This document shows, one piece after another, positions 15,701-24,646 of a stretch of DNA of 56,053 bases. The notes under the pieces are model-generated. The model had not been told where the DNA came from, searched no databases, and saw nothing but the letters and a program-made list of their open reading frames with translations. The first letter of the stretch is position 1, and every line of letters begins with the position of its first letter. The stretch covers positions 1 to 56,053 of the forward strand of contig DHSR01000037.1 of assembly GCA_002410555.1 (NCBI GenBank), written 5' to 3'. Origin of the DNA: Bacteroidales bacterium UBA5281 (GTDB taxonomy: Bacteria > Bacteroidota > Bacteroidia > Bacteroidales > Lentimicrobiaceae). The position numbers were made by a program, and so were the translations under genes.

Positions 15701-16143
15701 AACTAATAAATTTTAAACAGTTTGCAAATTTAACCATTTTAATCCAATTTTTTATGGTAATCTTCTTTTAACATGTTTCTAATCAGATAAAAGCATAAAT
15801 TAACGGCGCCTGTTTTGGCTATATGAAGCTCGTATGTCGCTGACTTACAGACTGTTTTCAAATTTACAATAAATTAAACCACAGGCTATTTCTGCTAAAC
15901 AACAAACCACAACCCAGAGGCATGATGCAAAAAGAACTTATCCCAGGCAGCATTACTGCCGGCATCCAACCACGATATATCCTGCTTTGCCTTATTTAAA
16001 ATTATTCTAAGTTAACTCTTTGGTATAATTGGTTTTGAAAAAATCAGATTGGCTTTTATACATCTGCAATTAAATAATTATAAATTTGCTGCGATTTGAT
16101 CACATGAATGTTTTTTATATCTCATTATTAGCAGGATTTACAG
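15701..16143. other. Divergent intergenic region
   Basis: 443 bases between the GT5 gene (minus) and the fused oxidoreductase (plus). Candidate -7 boxes are TAAATTTG at 15725-15732 (minus) and TAAATTTG at 16081-16088 (plus, 55 bases before the ATG). Neither has a well-placed -33 element. No gene or RNA was recognised. Confidence 0.4.
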
Positions 16144-19100
16144 ATGAATAAGATCGTTGAACACCCGATACTCGAGGTTGCTCCATGCGAAAGCGTTACC
16201 TTTACCTACGAAGGGCAGGCAGTTACCGGTGAAAAAGGGTTTACCATAGCGGCCGCCTTACATCAGGCAGGATTTCCGGTTCACAGCCACAGTTTGCGCA
16301 ACCGCGAACGCAGTCTGGAATGTGGCATAGGTAAATGCGGCGCCTGCGAAATGCTGGTTGATGGACAAATTAAACGTATTTGCATCACTACTGTTGACGG
16401 GGTGAAAGAAGTAAAGGAAATCCCGCGTGATTATGAGCCTTCAGTGCAGGAGCCAAATATCAATGCAGCCATTAACATCTATAAAACCACGGTTACCATC
16501 ATAGGGGCAGGCCCTGCAGGCCTGGCCGCCCGCGAAGTTTTCAATGCCCACGGTGTCGACAATATTGTTATTGACAACAACAGCCACATTGGAGGACAAT
16601 TTCTGATGCAAACCCATCAGTTTTTCTTCTTCGAGAAAGAGAAGAAATTTGGTGGAATGAGGGGATTTGACATTGCCCATACGCTGGCGGGTAAAGATCA
16701 TTCCGGTATTTTCCTGAATTCAACAGTATGGGATTTGTTGGAAGGCAAACGTGTGGCCGTCAAAAACATCAAAACTGAAGATATTTATTACATTGACACC
16801 CAATATCTGGTCATTGCCACGGGAGCAGTACCCTTTATGCCCACCTTTGAGAATGATGATCTTCCAGGTGTATATACGGCAGCAGTTGTACAAAAAATGA
16901 TGAATACCGAATTTACCCTTCTGGGGAAGAATGTACTTACCGTTGGAGCCGGAAACATAGGGTATCTTACTTCCTATCAGTTGATGCAGGCGGGGGCAAG
17001 AGTGAAAGCGATTATTGAAGCTACACCATTTGAGGGTGGATTTCCGGTTCAGGCCAACCGCGTCAGGCGTCTGGGAATCCCTGTAGTGCTTTCGCACATG
17101 CTGCTTAAGGCCATACCAAACAAGAATCACACCGGAATAACAGGAGCTATTGTAGCCGAATGCGAAAATTTTACACCCATTAGAGGCACAGAAAAGCTGA
17201 TTGATGGTATTGATGCAATAAATATTTGTACCGGACTGGTTCCCGATGACCAGCTATTGCTTAAAGGCAATGAAGTGTTTGGCCGGGCCTGTTTTGGAGC
17301 CGGTGATGCCATTCGCATTGGCGAGGGAACCAGTGCTGTACTCAGAGGCAAACAGGTGGCTTATGAAATTATGCAGGAAGCCGGCATAAGATCTGACTAT
17401 CAGGAATACCTCAACATTTCAAAACAATACATTGATTCACAGCAGCATCCACAAAGGGTAATTGAAACACCCTATCAGCCGGAACCTCAACGCATGGCAA
17501 CCAGGCCCTTTGTGCAGATTGACTGCCTGTATGGCTTTGCCTGCAATCCCTGTGAATTTGCCTGTCCTCACGGAGCCATTACCAAGACTTCCACCAGCAC
17601 AGTTCCTGCCATTGATTACGAGAAGTGTATTGGCTGTATGGATTGTGTTTATCAATGTCCGGGTTTGGCCATTTTTGGTTATCATCCTGCCAAAGATTGG
17701 TTGTTCTTACCCATAGAATATGCCATTGAACCGCAAACTCCGGTATATATGGTAGACAACCACGGTCAGAAACTTGGAGAGGGTATCCTGGAAAAAATAC
17801 TTAAGAAACCCAATAAAACCAATGTTGCCCGGGTAAAAGTCCTCAATATTCCAAAAGAAGATATGATTAATATTCGTGGATTTATTGCGAAAACCAATTA
17901 TCCTGAGCCACTTGAAATGAAACCGGTAAATTATGCACAGGAAGAGCAAATGTATGTTTGCCATTGTGATGATGTTACCCTGAGTGAAGTGCTGCAAACT
18001 ATTGGTCAGCGGAAATTTATTTCGGTGGATGAAATAAAACACACCACCCGGCTGGGAATGGGTGCCTGCAGGGGCAAACGTTGTATCCGGAGATTGAAAC
18101 AAACCCTTGGCAGCTATAACATTACCGTGGTTGGAGAGGCTACTCCCCGCGGACCGCTTTCAAATCAACTCACCATGGGTGAATTGTATCCACACACTGC
18201 TCAAGAGCATATACATATAGATTCAGGAAAAAATAAAGCGATAAAAAAAGAAGTAAAAGCGCTTGTTGCAGGCGGAGGTATCGGCGGATCAGCCTTGTTC
18301 CGGTATCTGGCTGAAGCCGGGCAGGAACCTGTATTGATTAATGCTGGCCGGGGTGCTTCCTGGCGAAATATTGCCGGTGGTCGACCCGCCTTCAGTCTGC
18401 CCGAAATTGCCGATATTGCACTGAAAAACCGGGAAATATTTCAAGAGCTTCAACAGATCAGTGACATACAGTTCAGATCGATCAGATATGTGAATTTTGC
18501 TCACGATGAGCACGTTTATAATTCACTTATGGCTTCCCGGGCCTGGAGTGACGCGTATATGGTTGAACCGGAAAATTTTAAAAAAGAAATTTCACCTTAC
18601 ATCAATCCTCAGCTTAATAACTACCTGGGCGCCCTGATTACCCGGGATTGCTGGCAGGCCACACCGGGAAGAGTAATTGACCTGATCAGACGCATCGGGA
18701 TACAACATGGAGGCAATGTGCTTGAAGACTGCAAACTGATTGCCGTAAACCGGGTGTCAGATAAATACCGGGTGTTGGTTCAGGATCACGAAAAAAGGTA
18801 CATTGAATATCTTACACCGGTATTCATCAATGCATTGGGGCCTGATGGCAAGGAATATGCAGATATGCTCGGGCATGATACCGGCATATACCCGGTAAAA
18901 CACCAGGCTTTTATTACCCGCCGTCTGCCCATGATGGGGAAAGATGGTAACCCCCTGGATATGATAATAGACCGCAGAAAATACAAGGGGTTTGCAGCGG
19001 TATATGGCCAACAACTGGGTGAAACCGGACAGATTATAGGCTGTGCTTCTCCAGTGATTGAGCCTCTGGAAACAGACAAAAACCTAAAAATTAACAGCCG

Positions 19101-19377
19101 TCAATTCCTCGAAATCACTGCCGAAGTCTTCGTTGACTGGTTCCCCTCTCTTTCAAGTGTAGGCTTTCAGGCTGTGTGGGCGGGATACTATGTGGAACCC
19201 CGTATGATTATCGATCCTGAACTAGGTCTTTTCCTGGGATTGCGCGGGCATGGATTTATGCTGGGACAATATCTCGCGAAAATATACGTGGATAAACTCA
19301 TGGGTAGACCTGTACCTCAATACATGGACAGGCTCAGGCTTTCAGGCGATGGCTTACCGGAAAAAGCCTTTAAATAA
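16144..19377 (+). CDS. Three-part Fe-S/flavin amine (imino acid) dehydrogenase fusion
   Basis: A 1077-residue single chain. Order: [2Fe-2S] ferredoxin domain with C60-x4-C65-x2-C68-x11-C80; pyridine-disulfide-type FAD domain (GAGPAG at 121-126, to about 430); two [4Fe-4S] motifs (C461/467/470/474 and C495/498/501/505); BFD-type [2Fe-2S] motif (C606, C608, C642, C647); and a DAO-family FAD domain (GGGIGG at 710-715, to about 1060). The A, B and C subunits of cyanide-forming glycine dehydrogenase (HcnABC), opine oxidases and proline/hydroxyproline dehydrogenases have these same parts on separate chains. The DAO part should oxidise a secondary amine or amino acid and pass electrons through the clusters. 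The substrate cannot be told. There is no co-directional neighbour within 270 bases, so it acts alone. Confidence 0.88.
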   Translation: MNKIVEHPILEVAPCESVTFTYEGQAVTGEKGFTIAAALHQAGFPVHSHSLRNRERSLECGIGKCGACEMLVDGQIKRICITTVDGVKEVKEIPRDYEPSVQEPNINAAINIYKTTVTIIGAGPAGLAAREVFNAHGVDNIVIDNNSHIGGQFLMQTHQFFFFEKEKKFGGMRGFDIAHTLAGKDHSGIFLNSTVWDLLEGKRVAVKNIKTEDIYYIDTQYLVIATGAVPFMPTFENDDLPGVYTAAVVQKMMNTEFTLLGKNVLTVGAGNIGYLTSYQLMQAGARVKAIIEATPFEGGFPVQANRVRRLGIPVVLSHMLLKAIPNKNHTGITGAIVAECENFTPIRGTEKLIDGIDAINICTGLVPDDQLLLKGNEVFGRACFGAGDAIRIGEGTSAVLRGKQVAYEIMQEAGIRSDYQEYLNISKQYIDSQQHPQRVIETPYQPEPQRMATRPFVQIDCLYGFACNPCEFACPHGAITKTSTSTVPAIDYEKCIGCMDCVYQCPGLAIFGYHPAKDWLFLPIEYAIEPQTPVYMVDNHGQKLGEGILEKILKKPNKTNVARVKVLNIPKEDMINIRGFIAKTNYPEPLEMKPVNYAQEEQMYVCHCDDVTLSEVLQTIGQRKFISVDEIKHTTRLGMGACRGKRCIRRLKQTLGSYNITVVGEATPRGPLSNQLTMGELYPHTAQEHIHIDSGKNKAIKKEVKALVAGGGIGGSALFRYLAEAGQEPVLINAGRGASWRNIAGGRPAFSLPEIADIALKNREIFQELQQISDIQFRSIRYVNFAHDEHVYNSLMASRAWSDAYMVEPENFKKEISPYINPQLNNYLGALITRDCWQATPGRVIDLIRRIGIQHGGNVLEDCKLIAVNRVSDKYRVLVQDHEKRYIEYLTPVFINALGPDGKEYADMLGHDTGIYPVKHQAFITRRLPMMGKDGNPLDMIIDRRKYKGFAAVYGQQLGETGQIIGCASPVIEPLETDKNLKINSRQFLEITAEVFVDWFPSLSSVGFQAVWAGYYVEPRMIIDPELGLFLGLRGHGFMLGQYLAKIYVDKLMGRPVPQYMDRLRLSGDGLPEKAFK

Positions 19378-19591
19378 TACTTTAAAAATCTTTGTTTGTT
19401 GAAGTGCTTTGTGCGGGGAATAAACCTTAGTCGGGATTTGTTTTATTTTAAAATTAATTCACCTAACCAGCCAAACCAAATAAAAAGCACATCCACACAA
19501 TAAATGCTGTCGTATAATAGGGGGGAAATTTCTTTAAATTTGTTAAATATGTCATATTAATGCCTTTAAGCCCGTGAAGGTTTAACAAATT

Positions 19592-19623
19592 TTTGTGTAG
19601 TATATAAAATTTATCTACTTTTG
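19592..19623 (+). promoter_or_regulatory. yceD-rpmF-plsX-fabH promoter
   Basis: TTTG at 19592-19595 and TACTTTTG at 19616-19623 are 20 bases apart, a strong match to the Bacteroidota consensus. The box ends 28 bases before the GTG at 19652. Confidence 0.7.
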
Positions 19624-19651
19624 CCCCCCTTAAACCTGAAACATTTAAGCC

Positions 19652-20170
19652 GTGAATCATCTTAAACAATTCGTAATCCCATTTGTGGGGTTAAGTACCG
19701 GAAATCACAGGTTTAGCTTTAGGGTTGACGATAAGTTCTTTTCTCTTTTTGAAGAAGCCGAAATCAGACAGGCCAATGTTAATGTGGAACTTGACCTGGA
19801 GAAGAAGGAACGCATGCTGGTGCTGAACTTTCATTTTAAAGGGAGTATTGGTGTAACCTGCAGCCGTTGTCTGGATGAATTTGACATGCCGGTGGATAAC
19901 GAAGAGGAATTTTTTGTTAAGTTTGGAGATGAATACCGCGACGAAGCTGACAATGTTAGCATCATTCCCGAGGGAGTAGGGCATTTTGACATAGCCCCTT
20001 TACTTTATGATTATCTCCACTTAATGATTCCTTACCGGGTGGTTCATCCCGATGATGAAAACGGAAACACCACCTGCGACAGGACGGTAATCAGCCGTCT
20101 GGAACAACTAAAAGTCACTGGGGAAAACGGCAGCGTTTGGGATAAACTTAAAGACATTAACCTGGATTAA
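19652..20170 (+). CDS. yceD: YceD (DUF177) 23S rRNA accumulation protein
   Basis: A 172-residue protein with a GTG start. It carries the DUF177 core: a central strand followed by 'GVTCSRCLDEFDMPV', and a C-terminal 'FDIAPLLYDYLHLMIPYRVVH' segment. YceD proteins aid accumulation of large-subunit rRNA and are usually found directly upstream of rpmF. That is the arrangement here (22-base gap), which supports the call. Only the CxxC pair and one later Cys are present. The GTG is supported by the promoter 28 bases upstream and the absence of a better in-frame ATG. Confidence 0.88.
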   Translation: MNHLKQFVIPFVGLSTGNHRFSFRVDDKFFSLFEEAEIRQANVNVELDLEKKERMLVLNFHFKGSIGVTCSRCLDEFDMPVDNEEEFFVKFGDEYRDEADNVSIIPEGVGHFDIAPLLYDYLHLMIPYRVVHPDDENGNTTCDRTVISRLEQLKVTGENGSVWDKLKDINLD

Positions 20171-20192
20171 CAAATAATAAAAACCAATTGAA

Positions 20193-20378
20193 ATGGCACA
20201 TCCAAAACATAGGAACTCCAAAACCAGAACTGCAAAGCGCAGAACACATTACAAAGTAGAAGCACCTACCTTCAGCATTTGCTCCAACTGCGGAACTTCT
20301 GTACTTTATCACAGAGTTTGCAGCGAATGTGGTTATTACAAAGGGAAACCAGCCATTGAGAAGGCAGAAACCGTTTAA
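20193..20378 (+). CDS. rpmF: 50S ribosomal protein L32
   Basis: A 61-residue ribosomal protein with the standard opening AHPKHRNSKTRT and two CxxC pairs ('CSNCG' and 'CSECGYYKG') forming a zinc ribbon, so this is the zinc-binding form. It lies between yceD and plsX in the widespread yceD-rpmF-plsX-fabH order, which links ribosome and membrane synthesis. Confidence 0.97.
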   Translation: MAHPKHRNSKTRTAKRRTHYKVEAPTFSICSNCGTSVLYHRVCSECGYYKGKPAIEKAETV

Positions 20379-20417
20379 TGCAGGTTTCAACTTTTTTATT
20401 CACCAAAACGAAGTCAG

Positions 20418-21380
20418 ATGAAAATCGGACTTGATGTAATGGGCGGCGACTTTGCCCCTGATGCAGCTATTTCCGGTGCTTTATTGGCCGCAGAAGCATT
20501 ATCGGGTGAGGATCAGATCGTACTGATTGGTAATCGTCAGATTATTCTTGATGGATTATCGGCCCGGGGTATTGCTGAAGACAACTTCGACATCGTACAC
20601 GCCCCTGATATTATAGGCATGGGAGAGCATCCCACTCACGCCATTATTCGTAAACCTAAATCGAGCATCAGCATTGGTTTTAAACTGTTAAAGCAGCGTA
20701 AAATTCACGCTTTTGCCAGTGCAGGAAGCAGTGGTGCCATGCTGGTAGGTGCTATTTACAGCATTGATACCATTCAGGGTGTAATCCGCCCCTGTACGTT
20801 TGCCATGCTTCCTCAGGAGGCCGGGGGACTAAGCCTGCTCGTGGATGTTGGCACCAATCCCGATGCCAAACCTGATGTAATGTATCAATTTGGACTACTG
20901 GGCTCCCTTACGGCCAAAAGTGTTTATAGCATCAAAAATCCAAGGGTAGGTTTACTCAATATTGGTCATGAGGAAGGCAAAGGCAATCTGCTTGTTCAGG
21001 CAAGTTACCAACTGATGAAAGCTTCCAGTGATTTCAACTTTATCGGAAATATCGAGAGTCGGGACTTATTCAGAAACAAGGCTGATGTGATTGTTTGTGA
21101 CGGATTTACCGGCAACATACTGTTGAAAAACATTGAAGGCTTGTACCGTATGATGTCCAAACACGGTCTTAGAAATGAGTATTTTGACCGGTTCAATTAT
21201 GAGAACTACGGCGGAACCCCCATTTTAGGCATCAATGGCACAGTAATCGTTGGCCATGGTATTTCAAATGATGTAGCCATCAAAAACATGATCATCCTTG
21301 CCAGGGATGTATATCAGGCTAAACTTTCAAGCAAGATAAAGCGTGCACTTGGCCGGGTTAGCATGGTGGTGAGAGATTAG
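20418..21380 (+). CDS. plsX: Phosphate acyltransferase PlsX
   Basis: A 320-residue enzyme that makes acyl-phosphate from acyl-ACP for the PlsY step of phosphatidic acid synthesis. It starts with the hallmark 'KIGLDVMGGDFAP'. The later 'SAGSSGAMLVGAIY', 'LVDVGTNPDAKP' and 'VCDGFTGNILLKNIEG' segments are all conserved. It is a peripheral membrane enzyme. It lies 39 bases after rpmF and 23 before fabH. Length is typical, and nothing is unusual. Confidence 0.96.
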   Translation: MKIGLDVMGGDFAPDAAISGALLAAEALSGEDQIVLIGNRQIILDGLSARGIAEDNFDIVHAPDIIGMGEHPTHAIIRKPKSSISIGFKLLKQRKIHAFASAGSSGAMLVGAIYSIDTIQGVIRPCTFAMLPQEAGGLSLLVDVGTNPDAKPDVMYQFGLLGSLTAKSVYSIKNPRVGLLNIGHEEGKGNLLVQASYQLMKASSDFNFIGNIESRDLFRNKADVIVCDGFTGNILLKNIEGLYRMMSKHGLRNEYFDRFNYENYGGTPILGINGTVIVGHGISNDVAIKNMIILARDVYQAKLSSKIKRALGRVSMVVRD

Positions 21381-21403
21381 TATTTTTTTACAGTAATGCA
21401 AAC

Positions 21404-22423
21404 ATGTCAAACATTAAAGCTGCAATAACAGGCGTATCCGGATATGCTCCCGATTACGTGCTTACCAACGACGAACTCAGCACCATGATTGATACCTCGG
21501 ATGAGTGGATCATGACGCGGATAGGAATCAAAGAAAGACGGATATTGAAAGGCGAAGGTAAAGCTACCTCCGATATGGGTGTGGAAGCGGTGAAACGATT
21601 GCTCGAAAAAACAAATACCTCTCCCGAAGAGATTGACATGATTATTTGTGGTGTGGTTACCCCGGACATGATATTTCCGGCAACCGCCAATATTATTGCA
21701 GATAAAGCCAATATCCGTAACGCTTTTGGCTATGATTTGAATGCGGGTTGTTCCAGCTTTCTTTATGCTTTGGTTTCAGCTTCCAAATATATTGAAAGCG
21801 GGAGCCACAAAAAAGTAATAGTGGTTGGTGCCGATAAAATGTCATCCATTGTAGATTATACGGATCGCTCCACCTGTCCTATTTTTGGAGATGGTGCAGC
21901 CGCTGTGCTGCTTGAGCCCAATTATGAAGGTATGGGCGTTATAGACTCTATATTAAAAAGTGATGGCGTAGGAAGGGTACACCTCCATCAAAAAGCAGGT
22001 GGCTCTTTAAAACCACCCAGCCATCGAACCATTGAGGCCCGCGAGCATTATATTTATCAGGAAGGTCAGCCTGTTTTTAAATGGGCAGTATCAAAAATGG
22101 CTGATGTATCTGTAGAAATGATGCGCCGCCACGGGATTACGCCTGAGACATTAAGCTGGCTGGTGCCCCATCAGGCCAATATGCGCATCATTGAAGCCAC
22201 CGCCAATCGCATGGGCATCAAAAGAGAACAGGTAATGATCAACATTCAGCGTTACGGCAACACCACCTCTGCTACTTTGCCACTTTGTTTGTGGGAATGG
22301 GAATCACAACTAAAAAAAGGCGACAATATCATCCTTTCTGCATTCGGTGCCGGATTTACCTGGGGCGCGGTATACCTTAAATGGGCCTACGACGGAGATA
22401 AAGTGCTCCCAATGAAGAATTAG
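21404..22423 (+). CDS. fabH: 3-oxoacyl-ACP synthase III
   Basis: A 339-residue condensing enzyme that starts fatty acid synthesis from acetyl-CoA and malonyl-ACP. The catalytic triad is visible: C115 in 'DLNAGCSSFLYAL', H256 in 'VPHQANMRI' and N286 in 'QRYGNTTSATLP'. The conserved 'SDEWIMTRIGIKER' follows the N-terminus. It is the last gene of the unit. The biotin-carboxylase genes that I recall following fabH in some relatives are not present here. Confidence 0.96.
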   Translation: MSNIKAAITGVSGYAPDYVLTNDELSTMIDTSDEWIMTRIGIKERRILKGEGKATSDMGVEAVKRLLEKTNTSPEEIDMIICGVVTPDMIFPATANIIADKANIRNAFGYDLNAGCSSFLYALVSASKYIESGSHKKVIVVGADKMSSIVDYTDRSTCPIFGDGAAAVLLEPNYEGMGVIDSILKSDGVGRVHLHQKAGGSLKPPSHRTIEAREHYIYQEGQPVFKWAVSKMADVSVEMMRRHGITPETLSWLVPHQANMRIIEATANRMGIKREQVMINIQRYGNTTSATLPLCLWEWESQLKKGDNIILSAFGAGFTWGAVYLKWAYDGDKVLPMKN

Positions 22424-22644
22424 TCTACATGATTTAGATCACTTCTTTCTATTTTGCTCTTTAGGCTCAGTTATCCGCTTTTTAAAGGCCTTATCGTTTC
22501 CCTGCAGCTCATTCCCCGGGGAAATATAAATTTACAAGCCATAATTTAATAATAGGTGTTTAATTGATAAAGTTGTGTCCAAGTTCTAAATACAACAAAG
22601 TCCACTATCCTCTCTTCAAAACTTTTTAAGCCCGACCTTTAACG

Positions 22645-22674
22645 TTGAAGGTACCAGCTTAATCTTTAAATTTG
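22645..22674 (+). promoter_or_regulatory. mrdA-rodA promoter
   Basis: TTG at 22645-22647 and TAAATTTG at 22667-22674 have the consensus 19-base spacing. The start codon is at 22842, so the leader would be about 160 bases. Confidence 0.6.
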
Positions 22675-22747
22675 CAATCCGGATATAAGCAGATTCCGCA
22701 AGACCACCGTGTTTTTTGCCAGACATTAAACGCATGATAACGTAATC

Positions 22748-22763
22748 ATTCTGAACTCAGAAT
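22748..22763. promoter_or_regulatory. Palindrome in the mrdA leader
   Basis: ATTCTGA-AC-TCAGAAT is a perfect 7-bp inverted repeat with a 2-base centre, the geometry of a dimeric repressor site. It lies about 75 bases downstream of the promoter. Confidence 0.4.
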
Positions 22764-22841
22764 ATTTACTAAACCGGAATAATTGCAGGCAAAAGTGGTT
22801 AATTTATTAGTTTTTTGCTACATTATTAATGAAAATGCCTC

Positions 22842-24644
22842 ATGGCCAATAAATCGCTTGCTTCACGAAAACAAACTGTTATTACCATCTTTGTGGTCGT
22901 TGGCTTCATTTATTTGCTGAGGCTGTTTTATCTTCAGGTTATCGACGACAGCTATACCTTGTCTGCCAACAATAATGTTTTGCGTTATGTTACCCAATAT
23001 CCAGCCCGTGGATTGATCTACGACCGCAATGGTAAGTTATTGGTATACAACGAAGCAGTTTATGACCTGATGGTATTGCCCAGACAGGTTAAAGATATTG
23101 ACACTCTGGAATTTTGCCGAATACTCGACATCACTCCGGAAGGTTTCAGGCAACGGCTCAGGAAGGCCAAAGATTACAGCCGCTACAAACCCAGCCTGTT
23201 CGAAAAGCAACTATCTAAGGAAACATATGGTTACCTTGAAGAAAAGATGTACCGTTTTCCCGGTTTCTTTGTTCAACCCCGCACGTTGCGTAAATATCCT
23301 ACTCCTCTTGGTGCCCATTTGCTGGGTTATGTGGGAGAGGTAAATCAGGCCATGATAGATAAAAACCCTTACTACAAATCTGGCGATTACGTAGGAATAA
23401 GTGGAATTGAAAAAACCTATGAAGAAGAATTGCGGGGAATAAAAGGGATTAAAATAAAAATGGTGGATGTCCATAATCGTGAAGTAGGAAGTTTTCAGGA
23501 CGGACTGCATGATACCATTGCGGAGATGGGCAAAGACCTTTATCTTTCTATAGATGCCACCTTACAGGAGTATGGAGAGCGATTGATGCAAGGCAAAATG
23601 GGCAGCATTGTAGCCATTGAACCATCAACAGGTGAAATTCTGGCTTTTCTTTCCAGCCCATCATACAATCCAAACCTCCTGGTTGGGCGCGTGCGGGGCA
23701 AAAACTTCGGGTTGCTTCTGCAGGATCCGGTAAAACCACTGCTTAACCGCGCATTAATGGGTCAATACCCACCCGGATCTACCTTTAAGATGGTAAACGA
23801 CCTGGTGGGATTACAAGAGGGAGTGCTGACCACCTCAACCCACTATTCTTGTCAGGGGCCCGGATCAACACCCATCCGCTGTACACACAATCATCAGTCA
23901 CCTTTGGATGTTTATACTGCTATTCAGCAATCATGTAATCCATTTCACTGGCAGGTTTACCGAAGTATTCTGAGCAATCCCCGGTACAAGGGTACCCGTG
24001 AAAACTATGAAATTTGGCGGGATCATGTTATGGACATGGGCTTTGGACACAAACTTGGTTCGGATACCGATGCGGAGCTGGCAGGAAACATTCCCTCAGC
24101 CGAAAGTTTTGATGCGATTTATGGCAAAGGCCGATGGACCTCAATGACGGTGCGCTCACTTTCCATCGGACAGGGGGAAATTCTGACCACTCCCCTTCAA
24201 CTGGCCAATTATGGAGCATTATTGGCCAACAGGGGGTATTATATTGTGCCGCATGTTGTAAAACAAATTGGTGAAAAAGCAGTTGATGAAAAGAAATTTA
24301 AAAAAGTTATCTCAGACATTTCCCCCTCCCATTATGAAATTATAGTGGAAGGCATGCGACAAGTGGCCACACTGGGAACAGCCCGCTGGTATCAGATTAA
24401 AGATATTACCATGTGCGGAAAAACCGGCACGGCCGAAAACCCACATGGTAAAGATCATAGCTTGTTTATGGCCTTTGCTCCTGCCGACAATCCGGTTATA
24501 GCAATTGCAGTAGTGGTGGAGAATGCGGGGTTTGGTTCTACCTGGGCCTTGCCCATCGCTTCACTTATGATTGAAAAATACATTAACGGTGAGGTGAGTC
24601 GCACGCAGATTGAAGAAGATATGATCAACAAAAGACTTTATTAA
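22842..24644 (+). CDS. mrdA: Penicillin-binding protein 2
   Basis: A 600-residue class B transpeptidase for side-wall peptidoglycan. It has an N-terminal membrane helix (about residues 12-32), a dimerisation/pedestal domain, and the transpeptidase domain with S313-x-x-K316 (PPGSTFKMV), an S-C-N motif (QQSCNPF) and K527-T-G (CGKTGTAEN). The active site faces the periplasm. rodA starts 2 bases after the stop, matching the known PBP2-RodA partnership. mreBCD is not in the window; this gene has its own promoter. Confidence 0.95.
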   Translation: MANKSLASRKQTVITIFVVVGFIYLLRLFYLQVIDDSYTLSANNNVLRYVTQYPARGLIYDRNGKLLVYNEAVYDLMVLPRQVKDIDTLEFCRILDITPEGFRQRLRKAKDYSRYKPSLFEKQLSKETYGYLEEKMYRFPGFFVQPRTLRKYPTPLGAHLLGYVGEVNQAMIDKNPYYKSGDYVGISGIEKTYEEELRGIKGIKIKMVDVHNREVGSFQDGLHDTIAEMGKDLYLSIDATLQEYGERLMQGKMGSIVAIEPSTGEILAFLSSPSYNPNLLVGRVRGKNFGLLLQDPVKPLLNRALMGQYPPGSTFKMVNDLVGLQEGVLTTSTHYSCQGPGSTPIRCTHNHQSPLDVYTAIQQSCNPFHWQVYRSILSNPRYKGTRENYEIWRDHVMDMGFGHKLGSDTDAELAGNIPSAESFDAIYGKGRWTSMTVRSLSIGQGEILTTPLQLANYGALLANRGYYIVPHVVKQIGEKAVDEKKFKKVISDISPSHYEIIVEGMRQVATLGTARWYQIKDITMCGKTGTAENPHGKDHSLFMAFAPADNPVIAIAVVVENAGFGSTWALPIASLMIEKYINGEVSRTQIEEDMINKRLY

Positions 24645-24646
24645 AG

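Larger units (their letters stand above)
22424..22841. other. mrdA upstream region
   Basis: 418 bases with no gene. It holds the mrdA promoter (22645-22674), an operator-like palindrome (22748-22763) and roughly 160 bases of untranslated leader. No terminator after fabH could be seen. Confidence 0.45.

Noticed and set aside
19463..19669. 68-residue minus-strand ORF
   Set aside because: It overlaps the strong yceD promoter and start; the composition is atypical and no family is recognisable.
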